Source: Alistipes sp. CAG:831 (GTDB lineage: Bacteria; Bacteroidota; Bacteroidia; Bacteroidales; UBA932). Taken from it: a stretch of 64,000 nt of DNA. The notes below the pieces were generated by a model. It saw only the letters and a list, made by a program, of their open reading frames with translations. It did no database searches and was not told where the DNA came from. The position numbers were made by a program, and so were the translations under genes. Location of the stretch: positions 18,798 through 82,797 of the forward strand of contig HF990401.1 of the NCBI GenBank assembly GCA_000432775.1, read 5' to 3'. Every line of letters starts with the position of its first letter. The stretch's first letter is position 1. Shown one piece after another: positions 24,638-33,814 of the stretch.

Positions 24638-27403
24638 TCATTGAGCCGGAACTACTGACAGAAGGGACACCGTACCCTCCTCCAGGAGGTTCATGAGCGC
24701 CTCGTTGACCTGTTGGGCAGTCACAGCCTCCAGCGCCGCCTGTCTCCTGGTATGAAAATCCTTGCGGTCGATATAGCGGGTCCTCATCATCCTGGCCCAA
24801 TAATCGTGGTCCTCGTGCTCCTGAAGCCCGTCCAGCAGAAGCATATTGCGCCGGACCGCCTCCACCTCATTGTCACTCACACCTCTGTGGGCCAATTCCT
24901 CCACGATATCCACGAACATCCCGTCCATATCAGGAATGTCCTCGTACGAAGTGAAATGGAAGTCTATCGTCAGCACCTCATCCGGATAGCGGTAGAAGCG
25001 CCTGTGGGCATCGGCCAGTATACCCTTCAGGGACAGCTGACGGATGACCTCCCGCTCTATGACCTTGGCCGTAACCTCCGAGAGCACACGGTCCTCCACA
25101 TTGAGGTGGGAAGGTATGGTTATCTTACAGCTGTTCAGTCTCCTGGGGAACTCCATCGGAACGGGGACCACCTCGTTGTCGTCGTATGAGGCTATGAAGA
25201 AGCGGCTGTTCTCCTCCCGGCTTACAGACACACTCCGTCCGGGCAGCTGCGCCAGGGTACTGTAGACGGAAGACAGGAGTTCCTGCTCGTCGAAGTCCCC
25301 GACGAAGATAAATGAGAACTCTGCCGCATTGGAGAAAAGTCTGTTGAGGAAATCAACCATATAGTGATAGTCCAGGGAATCAACCAGGGGCTCACCCATG
25401 TCCAGGCCGTAACCCGAACGCACGTCCCGGTCATGCAGCATCCCGAAGACCCGTTCGGGAGAACGCATGGAATACGGCTCGCATCCGCTGACCATCCTGC
25501 TGTACTTTCCGAAAGTCACGTCATCCGGTTCCGAGCCCTGGAAGTACATCGAGACCAATTCCATGAACTGTTTTTCCGAGCCGGCGGCGAACGACCCCGA
25601 TATACGCCTCTCGCTTACCGACACGTGCCTTTCCACGCTCAGCTGCAGCGCATCCATGAGCCGTCCCCGCTCGAACATGTTCATGCCGCCGACCAGCGAC
25701 ATGCGGGCCACGTCGTTGATATTCCTGCGCAGCTGCGCCAGACGGTCCTCGGCAAGGGATACACCGCCTCTGGCCACGGCCTCGAAATAAACCCGGCCGG
25801 GATCCCGTGTCATCTTGCGGTAGGCCAATGTGGCCCCATTGGGCAGCCTGCGGGAGATGACCCCCGTCGAGGGATTTACAAACTTCTGCCTGAAAGCGTC
25901 CTTCTGTTTCTTAGCCGTGGTCAGGCTCTCCTTTATCCGGTACAGCATGGTATCGGCTGCCGGCGGCTCCGGATCCACCGCAAAATATTCCAGGCCGCCT
26001 GTCCCGAGCGGAGAAGTGCAGATTACTGTCCGTGACCCGATATCCGAGAGTACAGAAGACAGAAAACGGTTGATGTCGGTGCTGTCCATTTTCTCCATTG
26101 CAGTCTCTATGTAGCTCTTTTTCAATTCCACTCCTGCCATCACGTAACCGTCAGTGAAATTGGACAGGCACAGGTTCGAGTAATACTTGTTGTCCAGGAC
26201 GGAGCGTCTGCGGTAGGTGTCGCTCAGACCCGCAAGATAATCCTTGCTGCTGCGACGGTACTCGTACCCTGAGACACCGTATCGGAGGACACGCTCCACT
26301 TCGTTGAGAATGAACTCATAGGCCAGGACATAGTCCTTCGGGGCACATTCCACGGAGAAACGGTAAGAGACGCAGTTGAGAAAAGGCACGGCCTCGGCGC
26401 TAAGGGAACGGGCATAGAAAGGCGCATCTTCCAGAGCGTCACGCAGCCGCTGCCGCATGATATCGATACCTATCGAGGACAAGTAGTCGTAAATAAACGG
26501 TATGGCGGTACTTCGCAAGGACCGGTCCACCGGTTCCACTATGTAGTCAAATGTCACGCGGGCACAGTCAGCCTCGCGGTCCTGAAAGTAGAACCAGCCT
26601 CCTCCTATATCGCTCAGAAGTGAGTCCGGGAACTCAGTGAGAGGTGTCGAGGGACGTGGCACCACTTGGAAAAGAGCGCGTATCTTGGATTCCACCGCAG
26701 CCGGGTCTATGTCTCCCGATATTATCACGGCCTGACGGTCGGGCCTGCAGCGGGTCCGGTAGAACCTCCGCACGTCATCCGTCGTGTAGCCGTCTATGCG
26801 TCTGAACAGGTCTTCCTGATGAAGGGGGGCCAGGGATGTCCCGGCAAAATAGTACCTGGCGAGAGAATCCCTGACCCGCTGCTCCAAAGTCTCTGTCGCG
26901 GAGAATATATTGCGGAAAAAGTTCTTGCCGCGGGTCACCGAGCGGTCGTCCACGATCAGGGCTGAGGACATGTTGTACATGGCCAGCAGCATGGAATCCA
27001 CCATCGAATCGTTCTTCTTGACAGGTACGTCGCTGAAAGTATAGGTGGTATAATAGTCCCGCGCCTCTATGACCAGACCGTCGGTCCGGTCGAGCCCCAT
27101 GTTGTCGATAAACGTGAATATCCCCCCGTCAGGGAAGTTGGCGGTCTCCGTCAGGGCCATGCACTCCATCAGCAGCGTCATGCCTCTGGAGGTGCTGTCC
27201 TCCATCGCAATTCCGGATTTCTGGACAAAGGTAAAATCCGCATATCCTTCAAGCGATGAATTATTTACCAGATAATATGACAGTCCGTTGGGCATAGTGC
27301 CGCGCACTATCCTCTCATCATCACTGAGTTCCCCAATCATCTGAGAGAAAGCAGAGGCGGTATGAAAAAACAGGACCGATATAAATAAAATTTTCAGTTT
27401 CAT
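24638..27403 (-). CDS. M16-family metalloprotease homologue lacking zinc ligands
   Basis: Secreted protein of 921 residues built as two M16 halves, the size of PqqL-like peptidases. The start at 27403 gives a clear signal peptide (MKLKILFISVLFFHTASAFS). The region where active members have HxxEH (as in GLAHFLEHMAF) reads TLLMECMALTETANFP. Both histidines are replaced (Leu77 and Cys81), with only Glu80 kept. The downstream glutamate that completes the zinc site is also not evident (VDDRSVTRGKNF). It is therefore probably a pseudo-enzyme acting as binding protein or partner. An upstream-extended frame to 27457 lacks a signal peptide start and is less likely. Confidence 0.82.
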   Translation of the reverse strand: MKLKILFISVLFFHTASAFSQMIGELSDDERIVRGTMPNGLSYYLVNNSSLEGYADFTFVQKSGIAMEDSTSRGMTLLMECMALTETANFPDGGIFTFIDNMGLDRTDGLVIEARDYYTTYTFSDVPVKKNDSMVDSMLLAMYNMSSALIVDDRSVTRGKNFFRNIFSATETLEQRVRDSLARYYFAGTSLAPLHQEDLFRRIDGYTTDDVRRFYRTRCRPDRQAVIISGDIDPAAVESKIRALFQVVPRPSTPLTEFPDSLLSDIGGGWFYFQDREADCARVTFDYIVEPVDRSLRSTAIPFIYDYLSSIGIDIMRQRLRDALEDAPFYARSLSAEAVPFLNCVSYRFSVECAPKDYVLAYEFILNEVERVLRYGVSGYEYRRSSKDYLAGLSDTYRRRSVLDNKYYSNLCLSNFTDGYVMAGVELKKSYIETAMEKMDSTDINRFLSSVLSDIGSRTVICTSPLGTGGLEYFAVDPEPPAADTMLYRIKESLTTAKKQKDAFRQKFVNPSTGVISRRLPNGATLAYRKMTRDPGRVYFEAVARGGVSLAEDRLAQLRRNINDVARMSLVGGMNMFERGRLMDALQLSVERHVSVSERRISGSFAAGSEKQFMELVSMYFQGSEPDDVTFGKYSRMVSGCEPYSMRSPERVFGMLHDRDVRSGYGLDMGEPLVDSLDYHYMVDFLNRLFSNAAEFSFIFVGDFDEQELLSSVYSTLAQLPGRSVSVSREENSRFFIASYDDNEVVPVPMEFPRRLNSCKITIPSHLNVEDRVLSEVTAKVIEREVIRQLSLKGILADAHRRFYRYPDEVLTIDFHFTSYEDIPDMDGMFVDIVEELAHRGVSDNEVEAVRRNMLLLDGLQEHEDHDYWARMMRTRYIDRKDFHTRRQAALEAVTAQQVNEALMNLLEEGTVSLLSVVPAQ

Positions 27404-27427
27404 ATGACAAAAGTATGAAAATATACT

Positions 27428-27435
27428 TATATTTG
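27428..27435 (+). promoter_or_regulatory. -7 element (TATATTTG) for the TPR/U32 unit
   Basis: TATATTTG lies 39 bases before the ATG at 27474 in the 70-base gap between divergent genes. No good TTTG at -33. Confidence 0.5.
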
Positions 27436-27473
27436 TCTGCCATTTTCCAAGCAACACCAGTAAATAAACAAAT

Positions 27474-28418
27474 ATGAAGAAAATCTTAGCAATTCTGACT
27501 ATCGCAACACTTTCCGCGGTATCCCTCTTCGCTCAGGACATGGAATCCGCGACCAATCTCTACAACGAAGGAGCCACAGCACTCAACGCAGGTGACAAAG
27601 AGACAGCACTGGGTTATTTTGAAGAAGCTCTCGCACAGGCCGAGCTCATCGGTCCCGAGGCAGAGGAGCTGGCGTACAACTGCAAGAGAAACATCCCTAC
27701 CCTGATCAGCGCCATGGGCAAGGAGCTTGCAGCCGCCAACGAGATTGACGCCGCCATCGAGATGCTTGACAAAGCTGTTGAGAAAGCTAATGAATACGGC
27801 CAGGACGATATCGCCGCCGATGCCCAGAGCCTCATTCCCCAGCTGTACATGCAGCAGGGCAACATCCTTCTGAACCAGAAGAACTACCCCGCAGCCATGG
27901 CAGCATATCAGAAAGTAGTGGAGATCAACCCCAACGATGCAAACGGATACCTCCGTCTCGGACAGGCAGCTTCCCGCGCTGACGACATCGAGACCGCCAT
28001 CGCCGCCCTCACCAAAGCCTCCGAGCTCGGACAGAGCAAGGCAGCTGACAAGGAGATGTCCACCATCTACCTGAGCAAGGCAGCAGAGGGACTCAAGGCC
28101 AAGGATTATCAGGGCGCTTATGACAATGCCAAGAAATCCCTTGACATCCTGCCCAACAACCCTACCGCCATGCAGATTGCCGGCACCGCAGCCCTGCAGC
28201 TGAAGAACTATGACGATGCGATTGCCAACTTCGAGGGATTCATCGCCGCTTCCCCCAACGCCAGGAATATCGACCAGATCAAATATCAGCTGGCCACCGC
28301 ATACGAGGCAAAGGGAGACAAGGAGAACGCCTGCGTGAACTACAAGGCCATCCTCAACAACCCTCAGTTCGCCGAGTACGCAAAACATAAGGTCAACAAC
28401 GAACTCAAATGCCAGTAA
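27474..28418 (+). CDS. Periplasmic TPR protein
   Basis: Protein of 314 residues with a signal peptide (MKKILAILTIATLSAVSLFA). Tetratricopeptide repeats occupy most of the mature chain; clear units include YNEGATALNAGDKETALGYF, GNILLNQKNYPAAMAAYQKV and AALQLKNYDDAIANFEGFIA. TPR arrays mediate protein-protein contacts; the partner is unknown. The stop lies 10 bases inside the U32 gene that follows, so the two are translationally linked although one is exported and the other cytoplasmic. Confidence 0.87.
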   Translation: MKKILAILTIATLSAVSLFAQDMESATNLYNEGATALNAGDKETALGYFEEALAQAELIGPEAEELAYNCKRNIPTLISAMGKELAAANEIDAAIEMLDKAVEKANEYGQDDIAADAQSLIPQLYMQQGNILLNQKNYPAAMAAYQKVVEINPNDANGYLRLGQAASRADDIETAIAALTKASELGQSKAADKEMSTIYLSKAAEGLKAKDYQGAYDNAKKSLDILPNNPTAMQIAGTAALQLKNYDDAIANFEGFIAASPNARNIDQIKYQLATAYEAKGDKENACVNYKAILNNPQFAEYAKHKVNNELKCQ

Positions 28419-30304
28419 AGCTAGAGCTTCTCGCTCCGGCACGCAATAAGGACATCGGCATCGCGGCCATCGACTGCGGTGCCGATGCCGTGTATATAGC
28501 GGGACCTGCTTTCGGAGCACGCGAGGCAGCGGGCAATTCCTTCGAGGATATCGCTGTCCTGACGGACTATGCCCACAGATTCGGAGCCAGGGTCTACCTG
28601 ACCCTCAACACGATTATCTACGAAGACGAGCTGGAGAAGGCCCGCCGGTGCGTATTCGGCGCCGTGGAGGCCGGATGCGACGCCCTCATCATCCAGGACC
28701 TGGGCATCCTGAAAATGAGCATCCCGCCCATTGAACTGCACGCATCCACCCAGTGCAATATCCGCACTCCAGAACAGGCCCGCTGGCTCTCATCCTTAGG
28801 ATTCCGCAAACTGGTGCTGGCCAGAGAACTCAGCCTGGAGCAGATACGCGGAATAGCCGAAGCCGTGCCGGAATGCGAGCTGGAATGCTTCGTCCACGGA
28901 GCCCTCTGCGTGTGCTACAGCGGCCAGTGCTATCTGAGCCAGTATCTGACCGGACGCAGCGCCAACCGCGGAAGCTGCATCCAGGCCTGCCGGTCCTTGT
29001 ACGACGTGCAGGACGCCTCCGGCAAAGTACTGCTGCCCAACAAGGCCGTCCTCTCCCTCAAGGACCTCTCGCTGCTGGACAGACTGGAGCAGCTGGCCGG
29101 AGCCGGAGCCACCTCCTTCAAGATCGAGGGACGCCTGAAGAACATCTCCTACGTACGGAATATAGTCCGGGCCTACAGCGATGCCCTCGACAGCATAGTG
29201 AAGAACAGCGGCGGCCGCTACACCCGCAGTTCCTGGGGCACTCCCGAAGGAGGATTCACCCCAAACCCCACAGCCACCTTCAACAGAGGCTATACCGGCT
29301 ACTTCATAGACGGCAAGAGGGGAAAATGGAACTCGCGGGACTACGCCAAAGGCATCGGGGAGCCGGTCGGCAGGGTTTCGGACATCCTCTCATCGGGCGG
29401 CGGCACCACCGTATTCCGGCTGAACCTCTATACTGAACTCAGCACCCCCGTCAGCAACGGGGACGGGCTGTGCTTTATCGGACGAAAGGGGAAAATATAC
29501 GGTATGCGCGCGAACAGCGTGAAAAACGGCTGCGAGATAAGCTGCCTGATGCCGGAAGAGACATCGGCCAGACTCGTCAAGGGAAGGGATATCTTCCGCA
29601 GCTTCAACCAGGAGATGGAAAGCAGCCTCAACCACAACCTTCCGTCAAGACTGATACCGGCGGACCTGACCCTGTCCTGCGCAGAAGAAGGAGGATGGGT
29701 TATCCGGGCCTCCACTGTCGAAGGACTGGAGCTGCAAAGACATTTCAACGCAGAGCCGGCCAGGGAAAGAGCCAAGGCCGAAGCCGGGCTCAAAGCCTCC
29801 CTGTCGCGGAAGAGCGGACTTTTCACTTTTACCCTGACCGGACTGCCTGAAGACGGTCCCCTGCCCTTCCTGCCCTCGTCTGCAGCCAACGCTCTGAGAC
29901 GGGAGATGGCCGAGGAACTGGAAGATATGCTTTACGACAGGATAGACACCGCCCGCGAAGAGGCCGACATGACTGAGAGCATCCCCTGGGAAAAGATAGA
30001 CCACAGCAGACTGGTGCGGCCGGAGCAAGTCACCCAGCTCAACTGCGCCAACAGTCTTGCGAAAGAAGTATACGCTGCCGTAGGGATTGAGGCCGCTCCG
30101 GCCTACGAACTGGACGGCTCGGGCCGTGTGGAACTTATGCGCTGCAAATACTGCCTGCGCTACGAGATGGGCATCTGTCCCAAGCAGTCAGGAAACAGGG
30201 TCAGGAAAGCGTCTCCGCTTTATCTGGTCAACAACGGCAGACCCGTCATGGCCACCTTCGACTGCTTCCGGTGCGAAATGGTGATCAAATCAGCCAACCC
30301 GTAA
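28409..30304 (+). CDS. U32-family protein, probable prephenate-dependent RNA hydroxylase (RlhA/TrhP type)
   Basis: Protein of 631 residues starting MPVKLELLAPARNKDIGIAA. It has the U32 core with ELHASTQCNI, ECFVHGALCVCYSGQC, NRGSCIQACR and FKIEGRLK. The cysteines in the middle motif are those of the RlhA/TrhP Fe-S cluster. A DUF3656-like extension and a C-terminal cysteine group (MRCKYCLRYEMGICPKQ) give the length of RlhA-like members. Bacterial members hydroxylate 23S rRNA C2501 (RlhA) or tRNA U34 (TrhP). Which one applies cannot be told here. The U32 name 'peptidase' is historical. The gene overlaps the TPR gene by 10 bases. Confidence 0.85.
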   Translation: MPVKLELLAPARNKDIGIAAIDCGADAVYIAGPAFGAREAAGNSFEDIAVLTDYAHRFGARVYLTLNTIIYEDELEKARRCVFGAVEAGCDALIIQDLGILKMSIPPIELHASTQCNIRTPEQARWLSSLGFRKLVLARELSLEQIRGIAEAVPECELECFVHGALCVCYSGQCYLSQYLTGRSANRGSCIQACRSLYDVQDASGKVLLPNKAVLSLKDLSLLDRLEQLAGAGATSFKIEGRLKNISYVRNIVRAYSDALDSIVKNSGGRYTRSSWGTPEGGFTPNPTATFNRGYTGYFIDGKRGKWNSRDYAKGIGEPVGRVSDILSSGGGTTVFRLNLYTELSTPVSNGDGLCFIGRKGKIYGMRANSVKNGCEISCLMPEETSARLVKGRDIFRSFNQEMESSLNHNLPSRLIPADLTLSCAEEGGWVIRASTVEGLELQRHFNAEPARERAKAEAGLKASLSRKSGLFTFTLTGLPEDGPLPFLPSSAANALRREMAEELEDMLYDRIDTAREEADMTESIPWEKIDHSRLVRPEQVTQLNCANSLAKEVYAAVGIEAAPAYELDGSGRVELMRCKYCLRYEMGICPKQSGNRVRKASPLYLVNNGRPVMATFDCFRCEMVIKSANP

Positions 30305-30381
30305 AATGTCTATCAGCAAAAATACCCCTGGGCAGCAAGAAGCCTCCCCAACCTCACTATACATTTTCATTGCGCCCTGCT

Positions 30382-30560
30382 TTTAACGAATTTACTTCGT
30401 GGTGCACAGGAAAGAAAAACATCATTGTAAACCAGATTGTTACAAAACGCACTGCACATCCGCCCTCTTTTGAGATAGGCCAAATGTGCAGTTTCATTTG
30501 CACACCACTGATTTTCAAGCGGTTGAAAAAGCGAGTGCACCCCGAAGTCAATTCGTTAAA
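30382..30560. repeat. Bow-tie inverted-repeat element, copy 1
   Basis: Terminal inverted repeats of 26 bases (30382-30407 and 30535-30560, 24 of 26 paired; outer sequence TTTAACGAATTTACTTCGTG) surround a central hairpin with arms ACTGCACAT (30451-30459) and ATGTGCAGT (30484-30492). A second copy lies at 34984-35159 with the same architecture and diverged loops. No protein is encoded. Probably a non-autonomous mobile element (MITE-like) or a structured RNA/DNA module inserted downstream of the U32 gene. Confidence 0.8.
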
Positions 30561-30598
30561 ATGTCTCTCGGTGCCCACAGCGAGGGTGAGCGCCCCCT

Positions 30599-30615
30599 AC
30601 TCCTTCGGAAGGAGT
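30599..30615. repeat. ACTCCTTCGGAAGGAGT palindrome, copy 3
   Basis: Same 17-base element as at 11688 and 11727, in opposite orientation. It lies 34 bases past the stop of the flavodoxin/ferredoxin gene on the minus strand. No T-run follows, so terminator function is doubtful. Confidence 0.7.
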
Positions 30616-30649
30616 AGGGAAATGCCGGAAAAAACGCAACCGATGCCTG

Positions 30650-31438
30650 TTAACACGATGGATGGTGGTACCTCCCTTGTTCCTGTGTGATTTTCCCCCA
30701 GTCGATGGCGCGGACGGGGCATCGGTTGATGCATGCCGTACACTGCACACACCCCCTTCCCCACACCGGCCGTCCATCCTGCATAGTAACCGTACCCGTA
30801 GGACAGCTGCGGGCACACAGACCGCAACCGATGCAGTCATCGCTGACATGAAACTCCGTCCTGCTGCCCGGACCTGCCATGAAACGGCGGAAAAGAGAGC
30901 TGATGACACGGCTCTTGAGCCAGGGCATTGAGCCGACGACATAATGGCTGTACTGCCCCTGCCCTTTAATGGCCGCGATTATATCCTGAATTTCCTGAGG
31001 AGCAGTACGCAGCTTGGTCTCACGTACCTCATCGGTGTCCACCCCGAACCCCTTCATGAGGATATAGTTGTTCGGCATCCGGAGTGACCAGCAGGCCGTA
31101 AGAGGCAGGCCGCGGCGGGCCAGAGCCTCCTTGATCATCCTGTCTGTCCAGCCGCAGGTATCTCCGCAGGTGCACACGGCATAGACAGGCTGACCACCGT
31201 AATCCCGGATTCTCATCCGCTCCACAAAACGCAGCATCAGCACGGCCGGTCCCCACGAATGTACCGGGAAGACCAGAATCAGCGGCTCTCCGTCCTTAAG
31301 AGAATACTCACACACACCGGTATCCCCGGCCTTGCGCAGTTCATCGGCCACCGCCACGGGCTGCGCCTCCTCCAGCGCGGCTGACAGCTGCCGGGCCGTC
31401 CACAGAGAGTTTCCTGTACCTGAAAAATAGAATATCAT
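30650..31438 (-). CDS. EFR1-type flavodoxin/ferredoxin fusion protein
   Basis: Protein of 262 residues. The N-terminal flavodoxin-like domain opens with FYFSGTGNSLWTARQL, the FMN phosphate loop. The C-terminal bacterial ferredoxin domain has two 4Fe-4S motifs, CIGCGLCARSCP and CVQCTACINRCP. Such EFR1 proteins are presumed electron carriers; no partner is known. It starts 3 bases after the holB stop, so it is probably co-transcribed with the replication gene. Confidence 0.87.
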   Translation of the reverse strand: MIFYFSGTGNSLWTARQLSAALEEAQPVAVADELRKAGDTGVCEYSLKDGEPLILVFPVHSWGPAVLMLRFVERMRIRDYGGQPVYAVCTCGDTCGWTDRMIKEALARRGLPLTACWSLRMPNNYILMKGFGVDTDEVRETKLRTAPQEIQDIIAAIKGQGQYSHYVVGSMPWLKSRVISSLFRRFMAGPGSRTEFHVSDDCIGCGLCARSCPTGTVTMQDGRPVWGRGCVQCTACINRCPVRAIDWGKITQEQGRYHHPSC

Positions 31439-31441
31439 ATA

Positions 31442-32578
31442 TCAGAAATTTTTGGTCGCAAACAGAACATTTGCCAGATGACAGAAGACCATCTTGGCAT
31501 TGACATTGGACTCTATCATCGTACGGGCCTCTTCCAAAGCCTTGAATGCCTTCTCATAGAAGCCGTCCGGAAAAACAGGGCTGAAACGTTCCACCGCCGG
31601 CACCTCCTGCGGAAGTGTATCGGATATCCGGTCCAGACCCCGCCTCCGAAGCATCATCCTGCGCAGCAGGGCCTCCATATACAGACAGAACTCCTTCTGC
31701 TGCTCGCGTCCCTGCGACAGCACTGCCTCATTGCCCTCCAAAAGCCTCACCAGATCCCCCGAAGCAGCTGCTTCCAGCATATTCTCCGCAGTCTGAAGCC
31801 AGGCCGCAGCGGCAGACCCCTCCCCGACCATATCCAGGGCGAGTCCCAGGCTGCCTCCGGATATTCGGGCATAGACCTCCGCTTCCCCGGAAGACAGGCC
31901 GGTCCTGGCCTGAAGCACAGGTACCAGTTCATCTGCCCGGGCCGGATAGAGACGGACAATCTGCGAGCGGGAACGTATAGTGGAGATTATCCTGTCCGGA
32001 GCATGGGTGATGAACAGGAAATAAGTATCGGGCATAGGTTCCTCCACTATCTTGAGCAGACGGTTGGCCGCCTCGGCGTTCATCCGCTCGGGCAGCCATA
32101 TTATCATGTATTTGCCCTTGCCCTCGTAGGACTTGAGGCTCAAGGCGTCGAGAATCTCGCGGGCCTCGGCCACACTTATGACGCCGGCCTTGCCGTCCAT
32201 TCCCAGACGGGTGTATAGGTCTGTCTCGGTGAAATAAGGGTTGTCCCTGTACAGCTGCCTCCACTCCTGGAGAAAGGATGAGCTCAGAGGCTTTTTGGAA
32301 CTGCCGGACTTGGAGGATACGTTGACCGGAAAAGCAAAATGCAGGTCGGGATGAACCATTTCCGCTATTTTGCGGCATGTGGGACAGACTCCGCACGAAT
32401 CCCCGCCCGGACGGCGGTTGCCGCATATCATGTACTGTATCAGAGCCAGGGCCATGGGCAGAGCCCCATAACCGTCCCGCTCCACCAGCATTATGGAATG
32501 TCCCGTGCGGCCGCTGTCCACCATCCGGAGCAGCCGTTCCTTCAGTTCGCCGTTACCTAATACTTCTTTGAATTGCAT
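31442..32578 (-). CDS. holB: DNA polymerase III delta-prime subunit
   Basis: Clamp-loader subunit of 378 residues. Start chosen at ATG 32578 (MQFKEVLGNGELKERLL); an upstream TTG at 32590 is unlikely. The phosphate loop is degenerate (ERDGYGALPMALALIQYM), as is normal for delta-prime, which does not bind ATP. A zinc module CGVCPTC lies near 66-72, and the SRC-like region reads RSRSQ. It is divergent from ricT across a 36-base gap; holB and ricT are also neighbours in Bacillus, which supports both calls. Confidence 0.87.
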   Translation of the reverse strand: MQFKEVLGNGELKERLLRMVDSGRTGHSIMLVERDGYGALPMALALIQYMICGNRRPGGDSCGVCPTCRKIAEMVHPDLHFAFPVNVSSKSGSSKKPLSSSFLQEWRQLYRDNPYFTETDLYTRLGMDGKAGVISVAEAREILDALSLKSYEGKGKYMIIWLPERMNAEAANRLLKIVEEPMPDTYFLFITHAPDRIISTIRSRSQIVRLYPARADELVPVLQARTGLSSGEAEVYARISGGSLGLALDMVGEGSAAAAWLQTAENMLEAAASGDLVRLLEGNEAVLSQGREQQKEFCLYMEALLRRMMLRRRGLDRISDTLPQEVPAVERFSPVFPDGFYEKAFKALEEARTMIESNVNAKMVFCHLANVLFATKNF

Positions 32579-32587
32579 ATCGAAATT

Positions 32588-32608
32588 CAAAGATAATTAA
32601 TATCTTTG
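32588..32608. promoter_or_regulatory. Facing -7 boxes of the holB and ricT promoters, 21-base palindrome
   Basis: The sequence CAAAGATA-ATTAA-TATCTTTG is a perfect inverted repeat. The right half is a plus-strand TATCTTTG (32601-32608), 7 bases before the ricT ATG at 32615. The left half is the same box on the minus strand (32588-32595), 10 bases before the holB ATG at 32578. Predicted starts fall at or within a few bases of both ATGs, giving almost leaderless mRNAs. No TTTG -33 box is visible for either. Confidence 0.65.
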
Positions 32609-32614
32609 TAGTTT

Positions 32615-33814
32615 ATGGATAAAATGGAAGAAAAACGCATAATATACGACTGCTCCCGCGGATGCACCACCGAGCGCACCGAGAACGGAGAGCTTCTGTG
32701 CAACTACCATCCCGGATGCTGCAAGCTGCACGACTTCAACTGGCTCAAGAATATCAACGACCCCAAGTTCAACAACATCTATGAGGTCCGTTTCAAGAAC
32801 ACACGGAAAGGATTCTATGAGAACACCTCCCGTCAGCTGCTCAAGAGAGGCGACCTGGTGGTGGTGGAGGCCGTCACCGGACACGATGTGGGAATAATCA
32901 CCCTGGAGGGCCCCGTCGTAGGACGTCAGATGCTCAGGAACCATTTCGACACCGAGACCAAGGAACTCAAGAAAATATACCGCAAGGCCCGCCCCCTCGA
33001 CCTGGAGAAATGGCAGGAAGCCATAGCCCGTGAGAACAGCACCATGATCCGTGCACGCCAGATCGCAGCCGATATGGGACTGGACATGAAGATAGGAGAC
33101 GTAGAGTTTCAGGGAGACGGGACCAAGGCCATATTCTACTATATCGCCGATGAGAGAGTGGACTTCCGCCAGCTCATCAAGGTATTCGCGGAAGAGTTCC
33201 GGATAAGGATAGAGATGAAGCAGATCGGTGCGCGTCAGGAAGCCGGACTCATAGGCGGTATCGGCGTATGCGGAAGGTCCCTGTGCTGCTCCAAGTACAT
33301 CACCAACTTCCAGTCCATATCCACCCAGTCCGCACGCTGCCAGGACCTGTCCCTCAATCCGCAGAAACTGGCCGGTCAGTGCGGCAAGCTCAAATGCTGC
33401 ATCAACTACGAGGTGCCCGTCTACATGGACGCACACAACAACACACCCAATGTCAATTCCCCTCTCGAGTTCCAGGACGGGCCGGCCTGGCTGGTCAAGA
33501 CAGACATCCTGAAGGGCATCATGTGGTTCTCCTACGAGCAGGGCAATATGTCCAAGATGGCCCCCCTGACTGTAGATGAGGTACGCCGAATAATAGCTGC
33601 CAACCGCAAGGGAAACAAGCCCGCCACCCTCTTCAAGGACAGCGGCAAGGAAGACCGCCCGATAGACTTCGTGTCATCCATCGGAGACGACAGCATAGAC
33701 CGTTTCGACAACAAGCGGAGGAAGAAAAAGAAGAAAAAGAAACCCGCCGCCCCAAAAAACGGTCCCGGTCCCGCCAAAGGCAACAACAGTCAGAACAATT
33801 CCGACCGGCAATGA
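32615..33814 (+). CDS. ricT: RicT/YaaT-like PSP1-domain protein
   Basis: Protein of 399 residues with the PSP1 domain (about 50-135 plus the downstream core). It carries the cysteine pattern of the Fe-S Ric complex subunit YaaT: GRSLCCSKYI, ARCQDLSLNPQKLAGQCGKL and KCCINYE. In Bacillus RicT acts with RicA and RicF in mRNA processing through RNase Y; the Bacteroidota role is untested. The C-terminus is a lysine-rich tail (KRRKKKKKKKPAAPKNGP). Its last 4 bases overlap the next gene's start (ATGA). Confidence 0.87.
   Translation: MDKMEEKRIIYDCSRGCTTERTENGELLCNYHPGCCKLHDFNWLKNINDPKFNNIYEVRFKNTRKGFYENTSRQLLKRGDLVVVEAVTGHDVGIITLEGPVVGRQMLRNHFDTETKELKKIYRKARPLDLEKWQEAIARENSTMIRARQIAADMGLDMKIGDVEFQGDGTKAIFYYIADERVDFRQLIKVFAEEFRIRIEMKQIGARQEAGLIGGIGVCGRSLCCSKYITNFQSISTQSARCQDLSLNPQKLAGQCGKLKCCINYEVPVYMDAHNNTPNVNSPLEFQDGPAWLVKTDILKGIMWFSYEQGNMSKMAPLTVDEVRRIIAANRKGNKPATLFKDSGKEDRPIDFVSSIGDDSIDRFDNKRRKKKKKKKPAAPKNGPGPAKGNNSQNNSDRQ

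Larger units (their letters stand above)
30305..30649. other. 345-base intergenic region filled by repeats
   Basis: Between convergent genes. It contains the 179-bp bow-tie element (30382-30560) and the 17-base palindrome (30599-30615). Frames crossing it are products of the repeats, not genes. Confidence 0.7.

Noticed and set aside
27408..27415. Minus-strand TACTTTTG as promoter of the M16-like gene
   Set aside because: It matches the -7 box, but the implied start falls on the chosen ATG at 27403 and there is no -33 partner, so it was not listed as a feature.
30271..30690. 139-codon frame over the intergenic region at 30.3-30.7 kb
   Set aside because: It is a translation through the bow-tie element and palindrome with no own start context.
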